Positions 48,079 to 57,524 are shown, numbered from the stretch's first letter. The stretch is 64,000 nucleotides of DNA from Collinsella sp. AF02-46-1 (GCF_003465825.1 NZ_QSBV01000008.1:1-64000); one strand, 5' to 3'. The notes: generated by a model from the letters alone, not told the origin. Numbers and translations: made by a program.

Positions 48079-50523
48079 TTATGTGTGGTCGCGCCAGCTG
48101 CGGACACGCTGCTTCATGCCCTCTATGTCGAGCACGCCTTCGGCGAAGCCCTTGCGCACGAGCTCCTCGGGAACGTACTCGTCGTAGCGATCAAAATAAG
48201 GCACCTCGCCGGGATAGACGAGCTCGATGGGATTGAAGTCCTTCTCGGCCTCGGCGGCGAGCACCTCAAAGAACGTCTCCTCGTCGGCCTTCATCTTAAA
48301 CTGCATAAAGTACGGGCGTGACGGGTCAAGTCCGCGAAGGCCCAGTTCCGCGGCACACTTAATTTTGAGCATGCGCTCGAGCGCCAAAAAGGCGTAGCTG
48401 CCCAGCCAGGGGAAAAGTGCCCAGGTATCGCCGCCCAGGTTGATGAGCGGCTTAGTTCCCGCACCCGAAATATCGGCCGTATGACGAGCCTGCGCCAAGC
48501 GGGCTCTCGCGTTGCCCATAAGGTACGGATATGTCGCGTGCTCGTTGAGCGCCTTGCGCATGCGCTCGAGTACGTGTGTATTGATGTCACCGGGGCAGTC
48601 GCCAAAGTAGGCCGGCACCCGGCCCTTGACCTGCGTGGCAAAGACGGTATGACGCTTCCAGTCCACTTCCTCGACAATCCAGCAGTGTCCGGCGATGGCG
48701 ATGCGCTCACCGGGCGGTGGCGGATTGACGATCGTGCCCAACTCGGCCGACTCGCTGCGAACGGTGAACTCCTCGTTTTCCTGGAATACGGCGTAGAACT
48801 TAAAGTTGTTAATGATGCGCTCGCCCGCGAGACCCACGATGAGCCCGCCACCCTCGGTGACTTGGATATGGTCGATGGTAATGAGGTGACGCAGCAACAC
48901 GCGATAGTCATCGGCCGAGATGCGATGGAAATAGCTGAGTGTGAGCACGCGCTGGGCAAGCTCTGCCGGCGTGAGTTCGCCGGTGCTGGCAAGCGTCGAC
49001 ATAGTCTGGTGATAGAGCAGACTGTAGGGGAGTCGATCGAGCTCGGGCGGCTCGACCCACTTTTCCTCGCTATAGAGTTGTACGAGTGCGATGCCCTGGA
49101 GGAGCTTCCAGGGAATGGTCTCGGGCATCATCGTGCGCGGCTCGGGTTCTTCCTCGCGCATGACGAACCACATCTCGGGCGGAAGATCGCGGCGTCCCGT
49201 GCGGCCCATACGCTGCAAAAAGGAGCTGACGGTAAACGGCGCATCGATCTGGAACGCGCGCTCCAGACGGCCGATATCGATGCCGAGTTCCAGCGTAGAG
49301 GTGGTGACGGTTGTCTGTGCCTGCTCCTCATCGCGCATGAGTTCCTCGGCCGTCTCGCGCAGCGATGCCGAAAGATTGCCATGGTGGATGAGGAAACGGT
49401 CGGGCTCGTGCCGGCTCTCGCAGTAGCTGCGCAGCATGGAGCACACGGCCTCTGCCTCCTCGCGCGAGTTGGCAAAGACCAGGCATTTGCGGCCGCGCGT
49501 ATGCTCAAAGATATAACCCATGCCGGGGTCGGCGTTGTCGGGCGCCGTGTCGGTGGGGTTGAGAAGCGCCTGCTCGGTCGCACGTGGGATGTCGACTTCG
49601 CCCTCGGGGGCCGAGGAAGTGCGACGGTCTTTGGGAGCGGCCTTGCCCCGCGCCTGCTCACGACGTTGACGGTGTTCTTCCTGTGTAAGCTGTCCGCTGT
49701 GGCACATGTCTTGTCCGGATGCGGGCAGCGCCGCGGGCGCCGCCGTCTCAATACGCTCGCAAGCAAGCACCTCGGCTTCTTGTGGACCTGTGCCTACGAA
49801 TCCTCGCTGCTGAGCCTGGGGGCCCGAGTTGTAGAAGTGCTCCATGGAGATGCGCCACACGCGGCGCGGTTCCTCAAAGCGGGGGATGATGCAACCGCGT
49901 CCCGTTCCCTGTGAGAGAAAGGCGCCCGTGCGCTCGGGGTCGCCGATGGTGGCAGAAAGGCCAATGCGGCGAGGCTGCACGCCGGCCATGCGCGAGAGTC
50001 GCTCGATAAGACAGAGCGTCTGACCGCCGCGGTCGCCGCGCATGAGCGAATGAACCTCGTCGATAACCACATAGCGCAGGTCGCAAAACATGCGCGGGAT
50101 TGCCATGTGCTTATGGATCAGGAGCGCCTCGAGCGATTCGGGCGTAATCTGTAGGATACCGCTCGGCTTTTTGATGAGTTTGGCCTTGTGTGATTGTGAG
50201 ACATCGCCATGCCAGTGCCAGACGGGGATATCGGCTTCTTCGCACAGGTCGTTGAGGCGGACGAATTGGTCGTTGATGAGCGCCTTGAGGGGGCCAATGT
50301 AGAGGGCGCCCACGCTTGCGGGCGGGTTCTCCCAAAACTCGGTCAGGATGGGAAAGAAGGCTGCCTCGGTTTTGCCGGAAGCCGTTGACGCCGTCAGGAG
50401 CACATTGTCCTGTGTGTTGAAGATGGCATCTGCCGCCGCAACCTGGATAGAGCGCAAGCTCTCCCAATCGTGGGAGTAGATGAAGCCTTGGATAAACGGG
50501 GCGTAGCGGTCAAAGGCGTTCAC
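48079..50523 (-). CDS. Lhr/YprA-type DEAD/DEAH helicase (BrxHI-like)
   Basis: An 814-residue superfamily 2 helicase. Motif I is TASTASGKTEA (residues 44-54), motif II DEVHS (155-159), motif III LSATIGD, and the second RecA domain has NSREEAEAVCSML and RMGRTGRRDLPPEM. The long C-terminal part is like that of Lhr and YprA helicases. GTG 50523 has AAAGGAGG upstream. It is the last gene of an operon with a BrxD-like ATPase and a TerB-domain protein, which points to DNA processing or defence. The 117-base gap to the ATPase gene contains the dispersed 53-bp hairpin. Confidence 0.82.
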   Translation of the reverse strand: MNAFDRYAPFIQGFIYSHDWESLRSIQVAAADAIFNTQDNVLLTASTASGKTEAAFFPILTEFWENPPASVGALYIGPLKALINDQFVRLNDLCEEADIPVWHWHGDVSQSHKAKLIKKPSGILQITPESLEALLIHKHMAIPRMFCDLRYVVIDEVHSLMRGDRGGQTLCLIERLSRMAGVQPRRIGLSATIGDPERTGAFLSQGTGRGCIIPRFEEPRRVWRISMEHFYNSGPQAQQRGFVGTGPQEAEVLACERIETAAPAALPASGQDMCHSGQLTQEEHRQRREQARGKAAPKDRRTSSAPEGEVDIPRATEQALLNPTDTAPDNADPGMGYIFEHTRGRKCLVFANSREEAEAVCSMLRSYCESRHEPDRFLIHHGNLSASLRETAEELMRDEEQAQTTVTTSTLELGIDIGRLERAFQIDAPFTVSSFLQRMGRTGRRDLPPEMWFVMREEEPEPRTMMPETIPWKLLQGIALVQLYSEEKWVEPPELDRLPYSLLYHQTMSTLASTGELTPAELAQRVLTLSYFHRISADDYRVLLRHLITIDHIQVTEGGGLIVGLAGERIINNFKFYAVFQENEEFTVRSESAELGTIVNPPPPGERIAIAGHCWIVEEVDWKRHTVFATQVKGRVPAYFGDCPGDINTHVLERMRKALNEHATYPYLMGNARARLAQARHTADISGAGTKPLINLGGDTWALFPWLGSYAFLALERMLKIKCAAELGLRGLDPSRPYFMQFKMKADEETFFEVLAAEAEKDFNPIELVYPGEVPYFDRYDEYVPEELVRKGFAEGVLDIEGMKQRVRSWRDHT

Positions 50524-50588
50524 GGGGCCTCCTTTCAACAACGAATTTCTCAACGCGGCTGGCAACGGCTTGCTGCATTACTGCTTCA

Positions 50589-50641
50589 ACGTTTGCCCAG
50601 ATAAAACCTGCCAAAATAAACCTGTCCCTTTTTGGTAGGTT
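50589..50641. repeat. 53-bp dispersed hairpin repeat, copy 2
   Basis: The inverted counterpart of 26542-26594. Read on the minus strand it has AACCTACCAAAA, AGGGACAGGTTTA and TTTTGGCAGGTT, so the stem is kept although bases in both arms differ between copies. Its end overlaps the stop codon of the BrxD-like gene. Confidence 0.85.
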
Positions 50642-51944
50642 AGATGGTGAACTCGGCGAAGTTGCGGTCGCCGCCTGCGGTGCCGGTGTCGCCTGTTGCG
50701 GCTGCCGGCGCCAGCGCGTCGCCGCCGACGCTTTGCAGCAGCTCGGCCACGTTGGCGTCGGGGTTTTGGCATAGGATGTCGAGCAACTCGATAAAGTCAC
50801 GAATGACCTCGCGCGGCGTCAGGTGCGTGTCGGCTCCCACACGACCGAACTCAATCTTGAGGAAGTCAACCAAGTCGTTTTCGGTCAGCGTGGGCGTCCA
50901 GCCAAAGTAGCCGGCGTGAATTTGCATGAGTTTTTCGATCAGCACCAGCAACTCCTCGTAGGTGAGTGGTTGCAGGCGGATGATGGGCGCAAGCATGTCC
51001 TTAAGGTCCTCGCGCGCAAAGCGGCCCTGGGCGAGTCGGCTGCGTAGGGCCTCGTAGGAAAACACACCGCGGCGGCGGTCCTCGATGGAGGTCGGCGTGC
51101 CACCCATGATCATGCCCAGGTACTGCGCCTTGCCCTGAAGTGTGTCGTTGTACATGGTCAGGATCTTCTCGTAGTTGTACTGGCGCGTGATGGCGTTGGG
51201 AATCTTATACAGATTCACGAGCTCGTCGATGAGCACCAGCATGCCCTTGTAGCCACTGCAAACCAAAAAGCGCGCAATGAGCTTAACGTAGTTGTACCAG
51301 TCGTCATCGCTGATGATGGTCGAGGAGCCCAGCTCGGCGCGTGCCTCGCTCTTGGTGCGGTATTCGCCGCGAATCCATTTGGTCACGCGGCTCATGGTCT
51401 CTTCGTCGCCCCCGGATGCGGCCATGCGATAGCGGCGGAGCATGCGGGTGAAGTCGAAGCCGTGGACCATCTCCTCGAGCGGGGCCAGTTGGGCATTGAC
51501 GACCGACTCGTCGACGTCGGCACACGAGGCGACCCAGCGATCCAGAATAAGGTTGAGCGCACCGCCCTCGGGGCGCGTCTTGGTCGATATATTGCGGATG
51601 AGCTCGCGGTAGGTGGCAAGGCCCTGTCCCTGACCGCCCTGCAGGCGGCGCTCGGGCGACAGGTCGGCATCAGCGACGACGAACCCCTCGCCCATGGCGT
51701 GCGTGCGGATAGTCTGGAGCAAAAAGCTCTTGCCGGCGCCGTAACGACCGACCAGAAAGCGGAAGCTCGCGCCACCGTCGGCGATGAGACTCAGATCGGT
51801 GAGCAGGGCGCGGATCTCGACCTCGCGCCCTACGGTGATGTAAGGAAGGCCGATGCGCGGGACCACGCCGCCCTTGAGCGAGTTGAGAATGACGGCAGCG
51901 ACGCGCTTGGGCACGCGAGGTGCTGCGGATGCGGTATCACTCAT
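50640..51944 (-). CDS. BrxD-like ATP-binding protein (DUF2791)
   Basis: A 434-residue P-loop ATPase of the BrxC/BrxD (DUF2791) family. Walker A is GRYGAGKS (residues 66-73), Walker B MLVLIDEL (235-242). PYITVGREVEIRALLTDLSL and ADADLSPERRLQGGQGQGLA are typical, as is QYLGMIMGGTPTSIEDRRRG. In BREX type 2 a protein of this kind accompanies an Lhr-like helicase, as it does here. Its start overlaps the TerB gene stop by eight bases, so translation is coupled. Ala/Gly-rich residues at 410-430 form a flexible tail. Confidence 0.85.
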   Translation of the reverse strand: MSDTASAAPRVPKRVAAVILNSLKGGVVPRIGLPYITVGREVEIRALLTDLSLIADGGASFRFLVGRYGAGKSFLLQTIRTHAMGEGFVVADADLSPERRLQGGQGQGLATYRELIRNISTKTRPEGGALNLILDRWVASCADVDESVVNAQLAPLEEMVHGFDFTRMLRRYRMAASGGDEETMSRVTKWIRGEYRTKSEARAELGSSTIISDDDWYNYVKLIARFLVCSGYKGMLVLIDELVNLYKIPNAITRQYNYEKILTMYNDTLQGKAQYLGMIMGGTPTSIEDRRRGVFSYEALRSRLAQGRFAREDLKDMLAPIIRLQPLTYEELLVLIEKLMQIHAGYFGWTPTLTENDLVDFLKIEFGRVGADTHLTPREVIRDFIELLDILCQNPDANVAELLQSVGGDALAPAAATGDTGTAGGDRNFAEFTI

Positions 51945-53691
51945 GGTCTAGGTATCCTCTCACGTCTGCTTCGTAGTCCTCGATAATCTGCGGCCCTGCT
52001 GCGCTAAATTCAATTACGGTGTCGCCCACCAGGTCAAAGAGCGCCTCGTTGATGGTATCGACGAGCATGTCCTCGCTCTGCTCCGATTGCACTACCGCCG
52101 ATTCCGCCTGTACTGCGTTGTGCTCGAGCAGAGCGCGGAGATAGGCGTTTGCGGCGGGCGCGAGTTCGTTTGTGGCGTCAGCGGGCGTAGCAGCTGCGAA
52201 CGCGGGCGTCGGCGCGAGAAGCGGTGCCACGACACCAAACTGTTCGGTGGATATGGTTGGCTCGTCGGACTCGTCCTGCCCTGCGGCCGCCGCGACCGCC
52301 TCGACCATCGCGTCGGCTACGGGCTCGGCTTCCGGTTGCCCTGAGTCCGCTGCCTCGGCTTCTGCGGACGCGCCGTCCTCGCGTTCCTCGTCGATCAAAA
52401 GCGCTTCGCGCGTTTGTGCGGCAGCGCTCCGAATGTGCCCCAGCTGGCTCAAATCGATATCGATCTTGACGGGCTGGTGTGCGGCGTCCCACGAAAGCCA
52501 TGCCACAATCTCGTCATCGATAATCTTGGCCAGATATTTGGGGACCTTTTCTTCCTTAAGGGGATGGGCGGGGTCCAGCGCCAGGCGCAGGCGTTGGTCG
52601 CAGGCGCGCATCATTTCACCGAGCTTGCTGCTCTTTTGCCTGCTACCGTGAATCCGCATGCATTCCCAAAAACCGTTTTGGCAACGGTAGATATGGATGG
52701 GGTCCAGACGGTATTCGCAGTCCTCGTGGCGCTCGGGCGCAAAGAATACGGCCGAGGCAAACATGGTGTAGGGCATGGCCGTCTCCTCCCCAAATAAACT
52801 TGCCACGATGCCGGTCTTTCGGTGCGTGTCATAGTAGCGCGCCATGCGGACATACACGGCGCACGCCACGTGGCGCAGATCACGGTGGTGGCTGCGGTCG
52901 AGCCGCGAGCTACTTAGGTTGTACGTGGAGAGGGCGTTGATGGCGGCCATGAGTCGCTCCTCGCGCACCTCATCGGGCGGAAGGGGGAGCGTGGGCTCGG
53001 AGGTTTTGCGACGCTTAGGGGTCTGGCCGGACGGTGCCGGTACAAGGTCTCGTGCCGCGCGCCGCAGTTCGATAAGGGCGTTATCGAACATGACGGTTTT
53101 AGAGTCGCGAAGCAGCTTGGGGTCGAGCCCGTGGAACACGGCGTAATCTTGCAGCCACACGCGCGCAAACCGGTCGATGCCGGGCTCGAAGGCGCGATAG
53201 ACATCCCAAAAAGCCTTGATCTTGTTAAAACCATCGAGTGGATTATCTACGCCAATGCCGCAGATCAGCTCATAGAGATACAGAAAGGCAAAGGACGTAG
53301 ACGTTTCCTCGACGGTTCCGCGGCGCACTTGGGCACGCCAGGTAAAGTAGCCGCGCAGTTGCCGGTCGCTCATGGCGTTGTAGGTGGGAAAGTACGACTT
53401 AAAGGTGCCGTTGTAGGGACAGTCGTCCTCAAAGTCGGCCATCAGCAGGCCCTGGCGGTAAAAAAGCTCGGCTTCCGAAAGCCAGCGGCCCGCACCGCCC
53501 TTGGGGTCATCCTGCCAGCGCGATATCTCGCGCATTTTACGGTACTGGTCGGGGAGGAAATTCTGCATCTGTCGGCCGGTTTTGAGAATCGGCTCGTCTG
53601 CGTAGGTTTCGTTTGAGAAGCGGGCGGACTGATGGGTCCGGGCCTCGGCCATAATGCGCTCGATGAGCATCTTGATGTCCTGGTCGGCCAC
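51937..53691 (-). CDS. TerB_N/TerB_C domain protein
   Basis: A 584-residue protein. A TerB_N-like region (MSDRQLRGYFTWRAQVRRG and FAFLYLYELICGIGVDNPLD) follows a short N-terminus, and a TerB_C-like end is seen in LFDLVGDTVIEFSAAGPQII then EDYEADVRGYL. Between them, residues 415-540 are Ala/Glu-rich and probably disordered. TerB-type proteins belong to stress-linked systems first tied to tellurite resistance. GTG 53691 has GAGGAGG upstream, with TATGAT at about 53730 as a likely -10. It leads the operon with the BrxD-like ATPase and helicase. Confidence 0.8.
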   Translation of the reverse strand: MADQDIKMLIERIMAEARTHQSARFSNETYADEPILKTGRQMQNFLPDQYRKMREISRWQDDPKGGAGRWLSEAELFYRQGLLMADFEDDCPYNGTFKSYFPTYNAMSDRQLRGYFTWRAQVRRGTVEETSTSFAFLYLYELICGIGVDNPLDGFNKIKAFWDVYRAFEPGIDRFARVWLQDYAVFHGLDPKLLRDSKTVMFDNALIELRRAARDLVPAPSGQTPKRRKTSEPTLPLPPDEVREERLMAAINALSTYNLSSSRLDRSHHRDLRHVACAVYVRMARYYDTHRKTGIVASLFGEETAMPYTMFASAVFFAPERHEDCEYRLDPIHIYRCQNGFWECMRIHGSRQKSSKLGEMMRACDQRLRLALDPAHPLKEEKVPKYLAKIIDDEIVAWLSWDAAHQPVKIDIDLSQLGHIRSAAAQTREALLIDEEREDGASAEAEAADSGQPEAEPVADAMVEAVAAAAGQDESDEPTISTEQFGVVAPLLAPTPAFAAATPADATNELAPAANAYLRALLEHNAVQAESAVVQSEQSEDMLVDTINEALFDLVGDTVIEFSAAGPQIIEDYEADVRGYLDHE

Positions 53692-53778
53692 CGCTCCTCC
53701 TCTCGAACGCAGCTACGGTGACCTCATATCATAGCACAGCATCAAACAGATGTTCGAGATACCGCTGCGTTGCTAGAT

Positions 53779-54495
53779 TTAGAACAGGAGGGCGTATATG
53801 ACGGCGATGACGACGGAGGGAAGCATATTGGCCGTGCGGAAGGTCTGAGGACGGATGAGGTTGACGCCGACGCAGAAGATGAGCATGGAGCCTACGAGCG
53901 AAAGGCTGTTGAGGGCTGCTGTGGTCATGATGGGGGAGAGCGCGCCGGCAAACAACGTGATCGTCCCCTGGAACACGGCGACGGGCAGGGCGGAGAAGAT
54001 GCAGCCGCGGCCAAGCGAGGCCGTCATGGTGCAGACGATGATGCAGTCCAGTGCGCCCTTGAGGGCAAGCGTTGACCAGTCGCCGAGCAGGCCGTCCTGG
54101 ATCGATCCCACAATGGCCATGGCGCCGATGCACACGGTGAGTGAAGTCGAGACAAAAGCGTTGGTGAACTCGTTATCGCCCTCACTGCCAGTCTTGCGCT
54201 TGAGCCATTCGCCAAGGTTCTCGATGGCGGCCTCCAAGTTGATGGCCTCGCCGATGAGCGAACCGAGCGCAAATGAGACGATGAGCATGGTGGTACCGGT
54301 GGTCGCTAGCGCCTTTCCATCGATGATGAGCATCTTTTGCATGGTGCCGCCCAGGCCGATAAACAGGACGCACAGCCCCGATGCTTTCATGAGCGTGTCT
54401 TGGATGCGCGGTGTAATGAAGCGGCCGCCCGCTAATCCCAAAAGACCGCCCGCAACTAAAAGCGCAACGTTGATGATTGTTCCCAAGCCCGGCAT
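53779..54495 (-). CDS. DUF554 membrane protein (YdfK type)
   Basis: A 238-residue protein with six or seven hydrophobic segments. GTIINVALLVAGGLLGLAGG at the start and GALDCIIVCTMTASLGRGCI in the middle are characteristic of DUF554 membrane proteins, whose transport role is unknown. ATG 54495 has AGGAGGG upstream; the frame runs back to 54564. It is alone on this strand between the TerB operon and the secreted-protein cluster. Confidence 0.85.
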   Translation of the reverse strand: MPGLGTIINVALLVAGGLLGLAGGRFITPRIQDTLMKASGLCVLFIGLGGTMQKMLIIDGKALATTGTTMLIVSFALGSLIGEAINLEAAIENLGEWLKRKTGSEGDNEFTNAFVSTSLTVCIGAMAIVGSIQDGLLGDWSTLALKGALDCIIVCTMTASLGRGCIFSALPVAVFQGTITLFAGALSPIMTTAALNSLSLVGSMLIFCVGVNLIRPQTFRTANMLPSVVIAVIYALLF

Positions 54496-54613
54496 GAGCC
54501 CTCCTGTATTGATGCCAACGTGGCAATCGTAGCAGAACGAAATGCGAGGCACATCGCGACTCATCTAATACGTTATATAAGTGGTATTAGGAATGATGCG
54601 CAGCATTTAAGCC

Positions 54614-56044
54614 TCAGGTGGTTGTCGGGACATAGGGGTAGTAGTCAAAGCGCAGTGTCATAAGCCGCTGCGGGGATTCAATAGCCGCGGCGATGATATT
54701 GGCATCGCGGGCACGATCAAACCCTTCGAGTTCGATCTGATACGAGACGTCTTGCATAATGTCCAGACGTCGCCAGGCTAGAAGTGTGTCGCCATCGAAT
54801 TCCAAGGTCTTGCCTCCGTCTGGGGCAACGGCGTATAGACGCAGTTTAGCGGTGGTTGCAGGGTCGACAACCGTGACCTTTTTAATTTCGTTTCGAGTAT
54901 TCTTGGCGCCCAACAAGGTGAGCAGTGTTGGGGCCACGACCTCGCCCGATGGCAAAAAGACGACTTCGATGGATTCGGGAAATGCGATGATGGCCGACTT
55001 GCGGACGGGCTGATTGGCGGCGGCAACTTCGATGTTTGCAGCATCGATGACCTCTGTGTGGTCGAGGGCGGCAAGCACGCAGCAGTTACCTTCATCGATC
55101 TCCTGAGGATCAGCAAGTCCCAGACTGTCCGCGAGCTCGGGATCGTTTGGACCGGTAGCGGGCTCATTCGGTGCTTCGAAAGAAGCTGGGACGCTGTTTG
55201 TCGGCGACGGCGTGTCGCCCGCACCTGCTTCTTTGTCCGTGCTCTCTTCTTGTATGGTTGCGTTGATGGGTTCGTCGTTTGAGGGGAGCGTCTTGGCGTC
55301 AAGCGCGGAGGGGACAATCCCGATGGCTCCGGATCCGTTCCACTCCATCTCGAGAAGCGCCGGGTCGGCAAGAATGCGTTGCCTGCCTAGCGTGTGGGTA
55401 TCGATCGCAATAGGGCCTGCCTCCGTCCCGCGCGTAAGGCTGAGCGATCCGGCCGGCTTCTCGAAATGAATGTCTGTGTCTTCGGTACTGGCGGCGTAGA
55501 ACAGCAGGGATGCTTCTCCCGCCGCGATGGCATCGGTGCCCGCCTTGGTCAGCCGCAGCGATGCCGTGAATGAGAGGGTGGGCTGCACATCGTCTGCATT
55601 CGCGGCGGCGCAGCCCAGACATATACCGCCTCCTTTCTCGAAAAACGCACCGTCGAAGGCGACCTTCGCTCCGTTCGCCGAGTCATCGACCGAAGCGATA
55701 TCGATGCGCAACCCCAAATCGCACGGATCGCCATCTGCATCGAGCACAATCGAGCGCCATGTGCAGACGGCGCACCCCGCCTGGGAGCCGTTTGCCTTGT
55801 TCGAACGATTGATATCCACGACTATCGAGCCGTCCGTATTACGACGAAGGCATCCCGAGGTTGAGATTGCGGCCTGTGCGAACGAAAAACGCTTGCACGC
55901 AATGGCGCTCGACGGATTTGGTGCGGAGCTTAGGGCTGCTGGTAAGGAGTCTGCCATGACGGGAGTCGCCCAAGCGGCGACAGGCGTTCCGGTTGCGAGC
56001 GCGCCGCAGAGTGCGACGACGGGCAAAAGGTTCTTCGATGCCAT
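54614..56044 (-). CDS. secreted protein of unknown function, Cys-rich N-terminal half
   Basis: A 476-residue protein with a signal peptide (LLPVVALCGALATGTPVAAW, cleavage near ATPVMA). The first half of the mature protein has paired cysteines (CAVC, CLGC) and an Asp/Gly-rich beta pattern; a Thr/Ser/Pro/Glu linker lies at about 260-305; the last part is beta-rich. No sortase motif or membrane anchor is seen. AAGGAG precedes the ATG. It is the last of four secreted or membrane proteins on this strand (54.6-57.5 kb), probably exported together. I do not recognise a family. Confidence 0.65.
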   Translation of the reverse strand: MASKNLLPVVALCGALATGTPVAAWATPVMADSLPAALSSAPNPSSAIACKRFSFAQAAISTSGCLRRNTDGSIVVDINRSNKANGSQAGCAVCTWRSIVLDADGDPCDLGLRIDIASVDDSANGAKVAFDGAFFEKGGGICLGCAAANADDVQPTLSFTASLRLTKAGTDAIAAGEASLLFYAASTEDTDIHFEKPAGSLSLTRGTEAGPIAIDTHTLGRQRILADPALLEMEWNGSGAIGIVPSALDAKTLPSNDEPINATIQEESTDKEAGAGDTPSPTNSVPASFEAPNEPATGPNDPELADSLGLADPQEIDEGNCCVLAALDHTEVIDAANIEVAAANQPVRKSAIIAFPESIEVVFLPSGEVVAPTLLTLLGAKNTRNEIKKVTVVDPATTAKLRLYAVAPDGGKTLEFDGDTLLAWRRLDIMQDVSYQIELEGFDRARDANIIAAAIESPQRLMTLRFDYYPYVPTTT

Positions 56045-56062
56045 GGGGTCTCCTTAGCTAAT

Positions 56063-56341
56063 TTAGTGCGGCCTGTCCGTGTTTCGTTTCTGGCTGCGTT
56101 TGATGTGCAGACCGAGGCCGGCGGTTCCCGCACCTGCTGCCGTGGCGCCTGCTGCCAAGAGCCATCGTCTGTCGTCTGTCTGTGCCAACGGTTCCTTGCA
56201 GTTGCCGCGGTCGAGCTCCGAGAGGTCGACCGTCACTTGCGTGGCGGCCTGCGCCTGTTCTTGCTGGGCAAAGGCCATGGCTGGCCCAAACGCTAGGATA
56301 CTGACGGCGGCCAGGGCGACGGCCTTATGCCGTGTGCGCAC
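56063..56341 (-). CDS. small secreted or membrane protein
   Basis: About 92 residues: a signal peptide (AVALAAVSILAFGPAMAFAQ), a short mature part with DLSELDRGNCKEPLAQTDD, and a C-terminal hydrophobic segment WLLAAGATAAGAGTAGLGLH followed by KRSQKRN, so it may be anchored in the membrane with its middle outside. I take the GTG at 56341, overlapping the upstream gene by 17 bases; the frame is open to 56371. It lies in the secreted-protein run. Confidence 0.5.
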   Translation of the reverse strand: MRTRHKAVALAAVSILAFGPAMAFAQQEQAQAATQVTVDLSELDRGNCKEPLAQTDDRRWLLAAGATAAGAGTAGLGLHIKRSQKRNTDRPH

Positions 56342-56924
56342 CGGGCTCGACCGTCCAGGTGATCGTTGCAACCTGATCGCCTTCGCCGGTTACGCGGAAG
56401 ATGTCGCGCGTGACGCGGGCGACGTTTCCGCTTGTCTTGAGCTTAATTTTGTCCGTGCCGCCGGCAATGCCCTGGTAGCCCATGTCGAAGGCTGCATTCT
56501 TGGAAAGATCGAGGCCCGTCTCCTGCATTGCGGCGCTGGCGTTCTGGAGTGCGCCGTCGGGGCCGACCTTAAAGTCGATGGAATTCTGCGCGGTTCCGGC
56601 CTTGGCGTCGGCGGCAATGGTCCAGGTGTTCATGGCGTCGATCTTCATGTTGGTGACATGGATGCCGTAGGCCGAATGATTGTCGATGGTGGTCGCGTCT
56701 TCTGAGGGGCCCTGAAGCGTGCCGTCGGCCTTGGCGACGAAGGGAATAACCGTCGGAACTTTGAACTCTACGTTGTCGATCTCGGTCCTGACCATTACTT
56801 TCGTGGTTCCAACGCGCCCGGCTGCCAGAGCTGGCGTCGGGGCGGCGCCCATTGCGAGCGCGAGCGCGAGCCCTGCGCCCACGACGAGCGCTCTGGCTCC
56901 GTTCATGTTCCTGGTGATGTCCAT
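56325..56924 (-). CDS. secreted beta-rich protein
   Basis: A 199-residue protein with a signal peptide (ALVVGAGLALALAMGAAPTPALAA) and a mature part of about 165 residues rich in Thr, Val, Ala and Asp, containing KVMVRTEIDNVEFKVPTVIP and NHSAYGIHVTNMKIDA. It has no cysteines or sorting signal, and could be a shed or fibre-forming surface protein. AAAGGA precedes the ATG. Neighbours on both sides are also exported. Family unknown. Confidence 0.65.
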   Translation of the reverse strand: MDITRNMNGARALVVGAGLALALAMGAAPTPALAAGRVGTTKVMVRTEIDNVEFKVPTVIPFVAKADGTLQGPSEDATTIDNHSAYGIHVTNMKIDAMNTWTIAADAKAGTAQNSIDFKVGPDGALQNASAAMQETGLDLSKNAAFDMGYQGIAGGTDKIKLKTSGNVARVTRDIFRVTGEGDQVATITWTVEPGAHTA

Positions 56925-57014
56925 GGTCGTTCCTTTCTATTCGCCGCGGGCCGTCCCCGCGATGATTGGACGAATGCTGGTGAATTGCGTGCGGTGTCGC
57001 GTCGGCCGAAAAAG

Positions 57015-57524
57015 CTAGTTCTCGGCTTGCTCAACCCGTACCTTGACACGTGTCGGATTGCCGTGGCTGTCGAGGGTCTTGGCATCGAGTGCCTGGATCT
57101 CGATGTATGCCTCTCCTTCTTTGATGTCGCCGGCGGGGCACGTCTCGATTGTCTTGCCGGTCTCGACCACACCGGATTCGTACATGGTCTCGTCGTTTTG
57201 GATGACGCGGAATCGCTGGGGAAATTTATTGTCTTGGACGTTTTGCACGTTGACGCGCAGCTTGCCGTCCTCCTGTAGCTGAGCGACCGGCGCGACCGAA
57301 ATCGTCATCATGTTGTCGCGGACGATGGCATCGAGCTCATCTTGGATTTCTTGTCGCGATTTACCCTCTGCCGTCGTGACTGAGGCGCCCGCTTCGGGCA
57401 CGGGCTGCGACTGCCAGGCGTATAGCCCTACGGCGATGAGGGCGCAGGCGATAGCCAGGCAGACAACGACGAGTTTCTTGCGACGCCCCAGTCCTGCGAG
57501 GCGGGGCGGCTTCTTCGCACTCAT
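57015..57524 (-). CDS. single-pass membrane protein with extracytoplasmic domain
   Basis: A 169-residue protein: a Lys/Arg-rich cytoplasmic start (AKKPPRLAGLGRRKK), one membrane helix (LVVVCLAIACALIAVGLYAW) and an outer domain with beta pattern and ETCPAGDIKEGEAYIEIQAL. Its start overlaps the stop of the 98-residue gene upstream by four bases (ATGA). It is the first exported protein in the run of four. I infer a role in building or sensing the surface proteins, with no direct evidence. Confidence 0.6.
   Translation of the reverse strand: MSAKKPPRLAGLGRRKKLVVVCLAIACALIAVGLYAWQSQPVPEAGASVTTAEGKSRQEIQDELDAIVRDNMMTISVAPVAQLQEDGKLRVNVQNVQDNKFPQRFRVIQNDETMYESGVVETGKTIETCPAGDIKEGEAYIEIQALDAKTLDSHGNPTRVKVRVEQAEN

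Noticed and set aside
48079..53691. A full BREX locus
   Set aside because: No PglX methylase, PglZ, BrxA/B or BrxL-like gene occurs on either side; flanking genes are a spermidine-synthase-like protein and a DUF554 protein.
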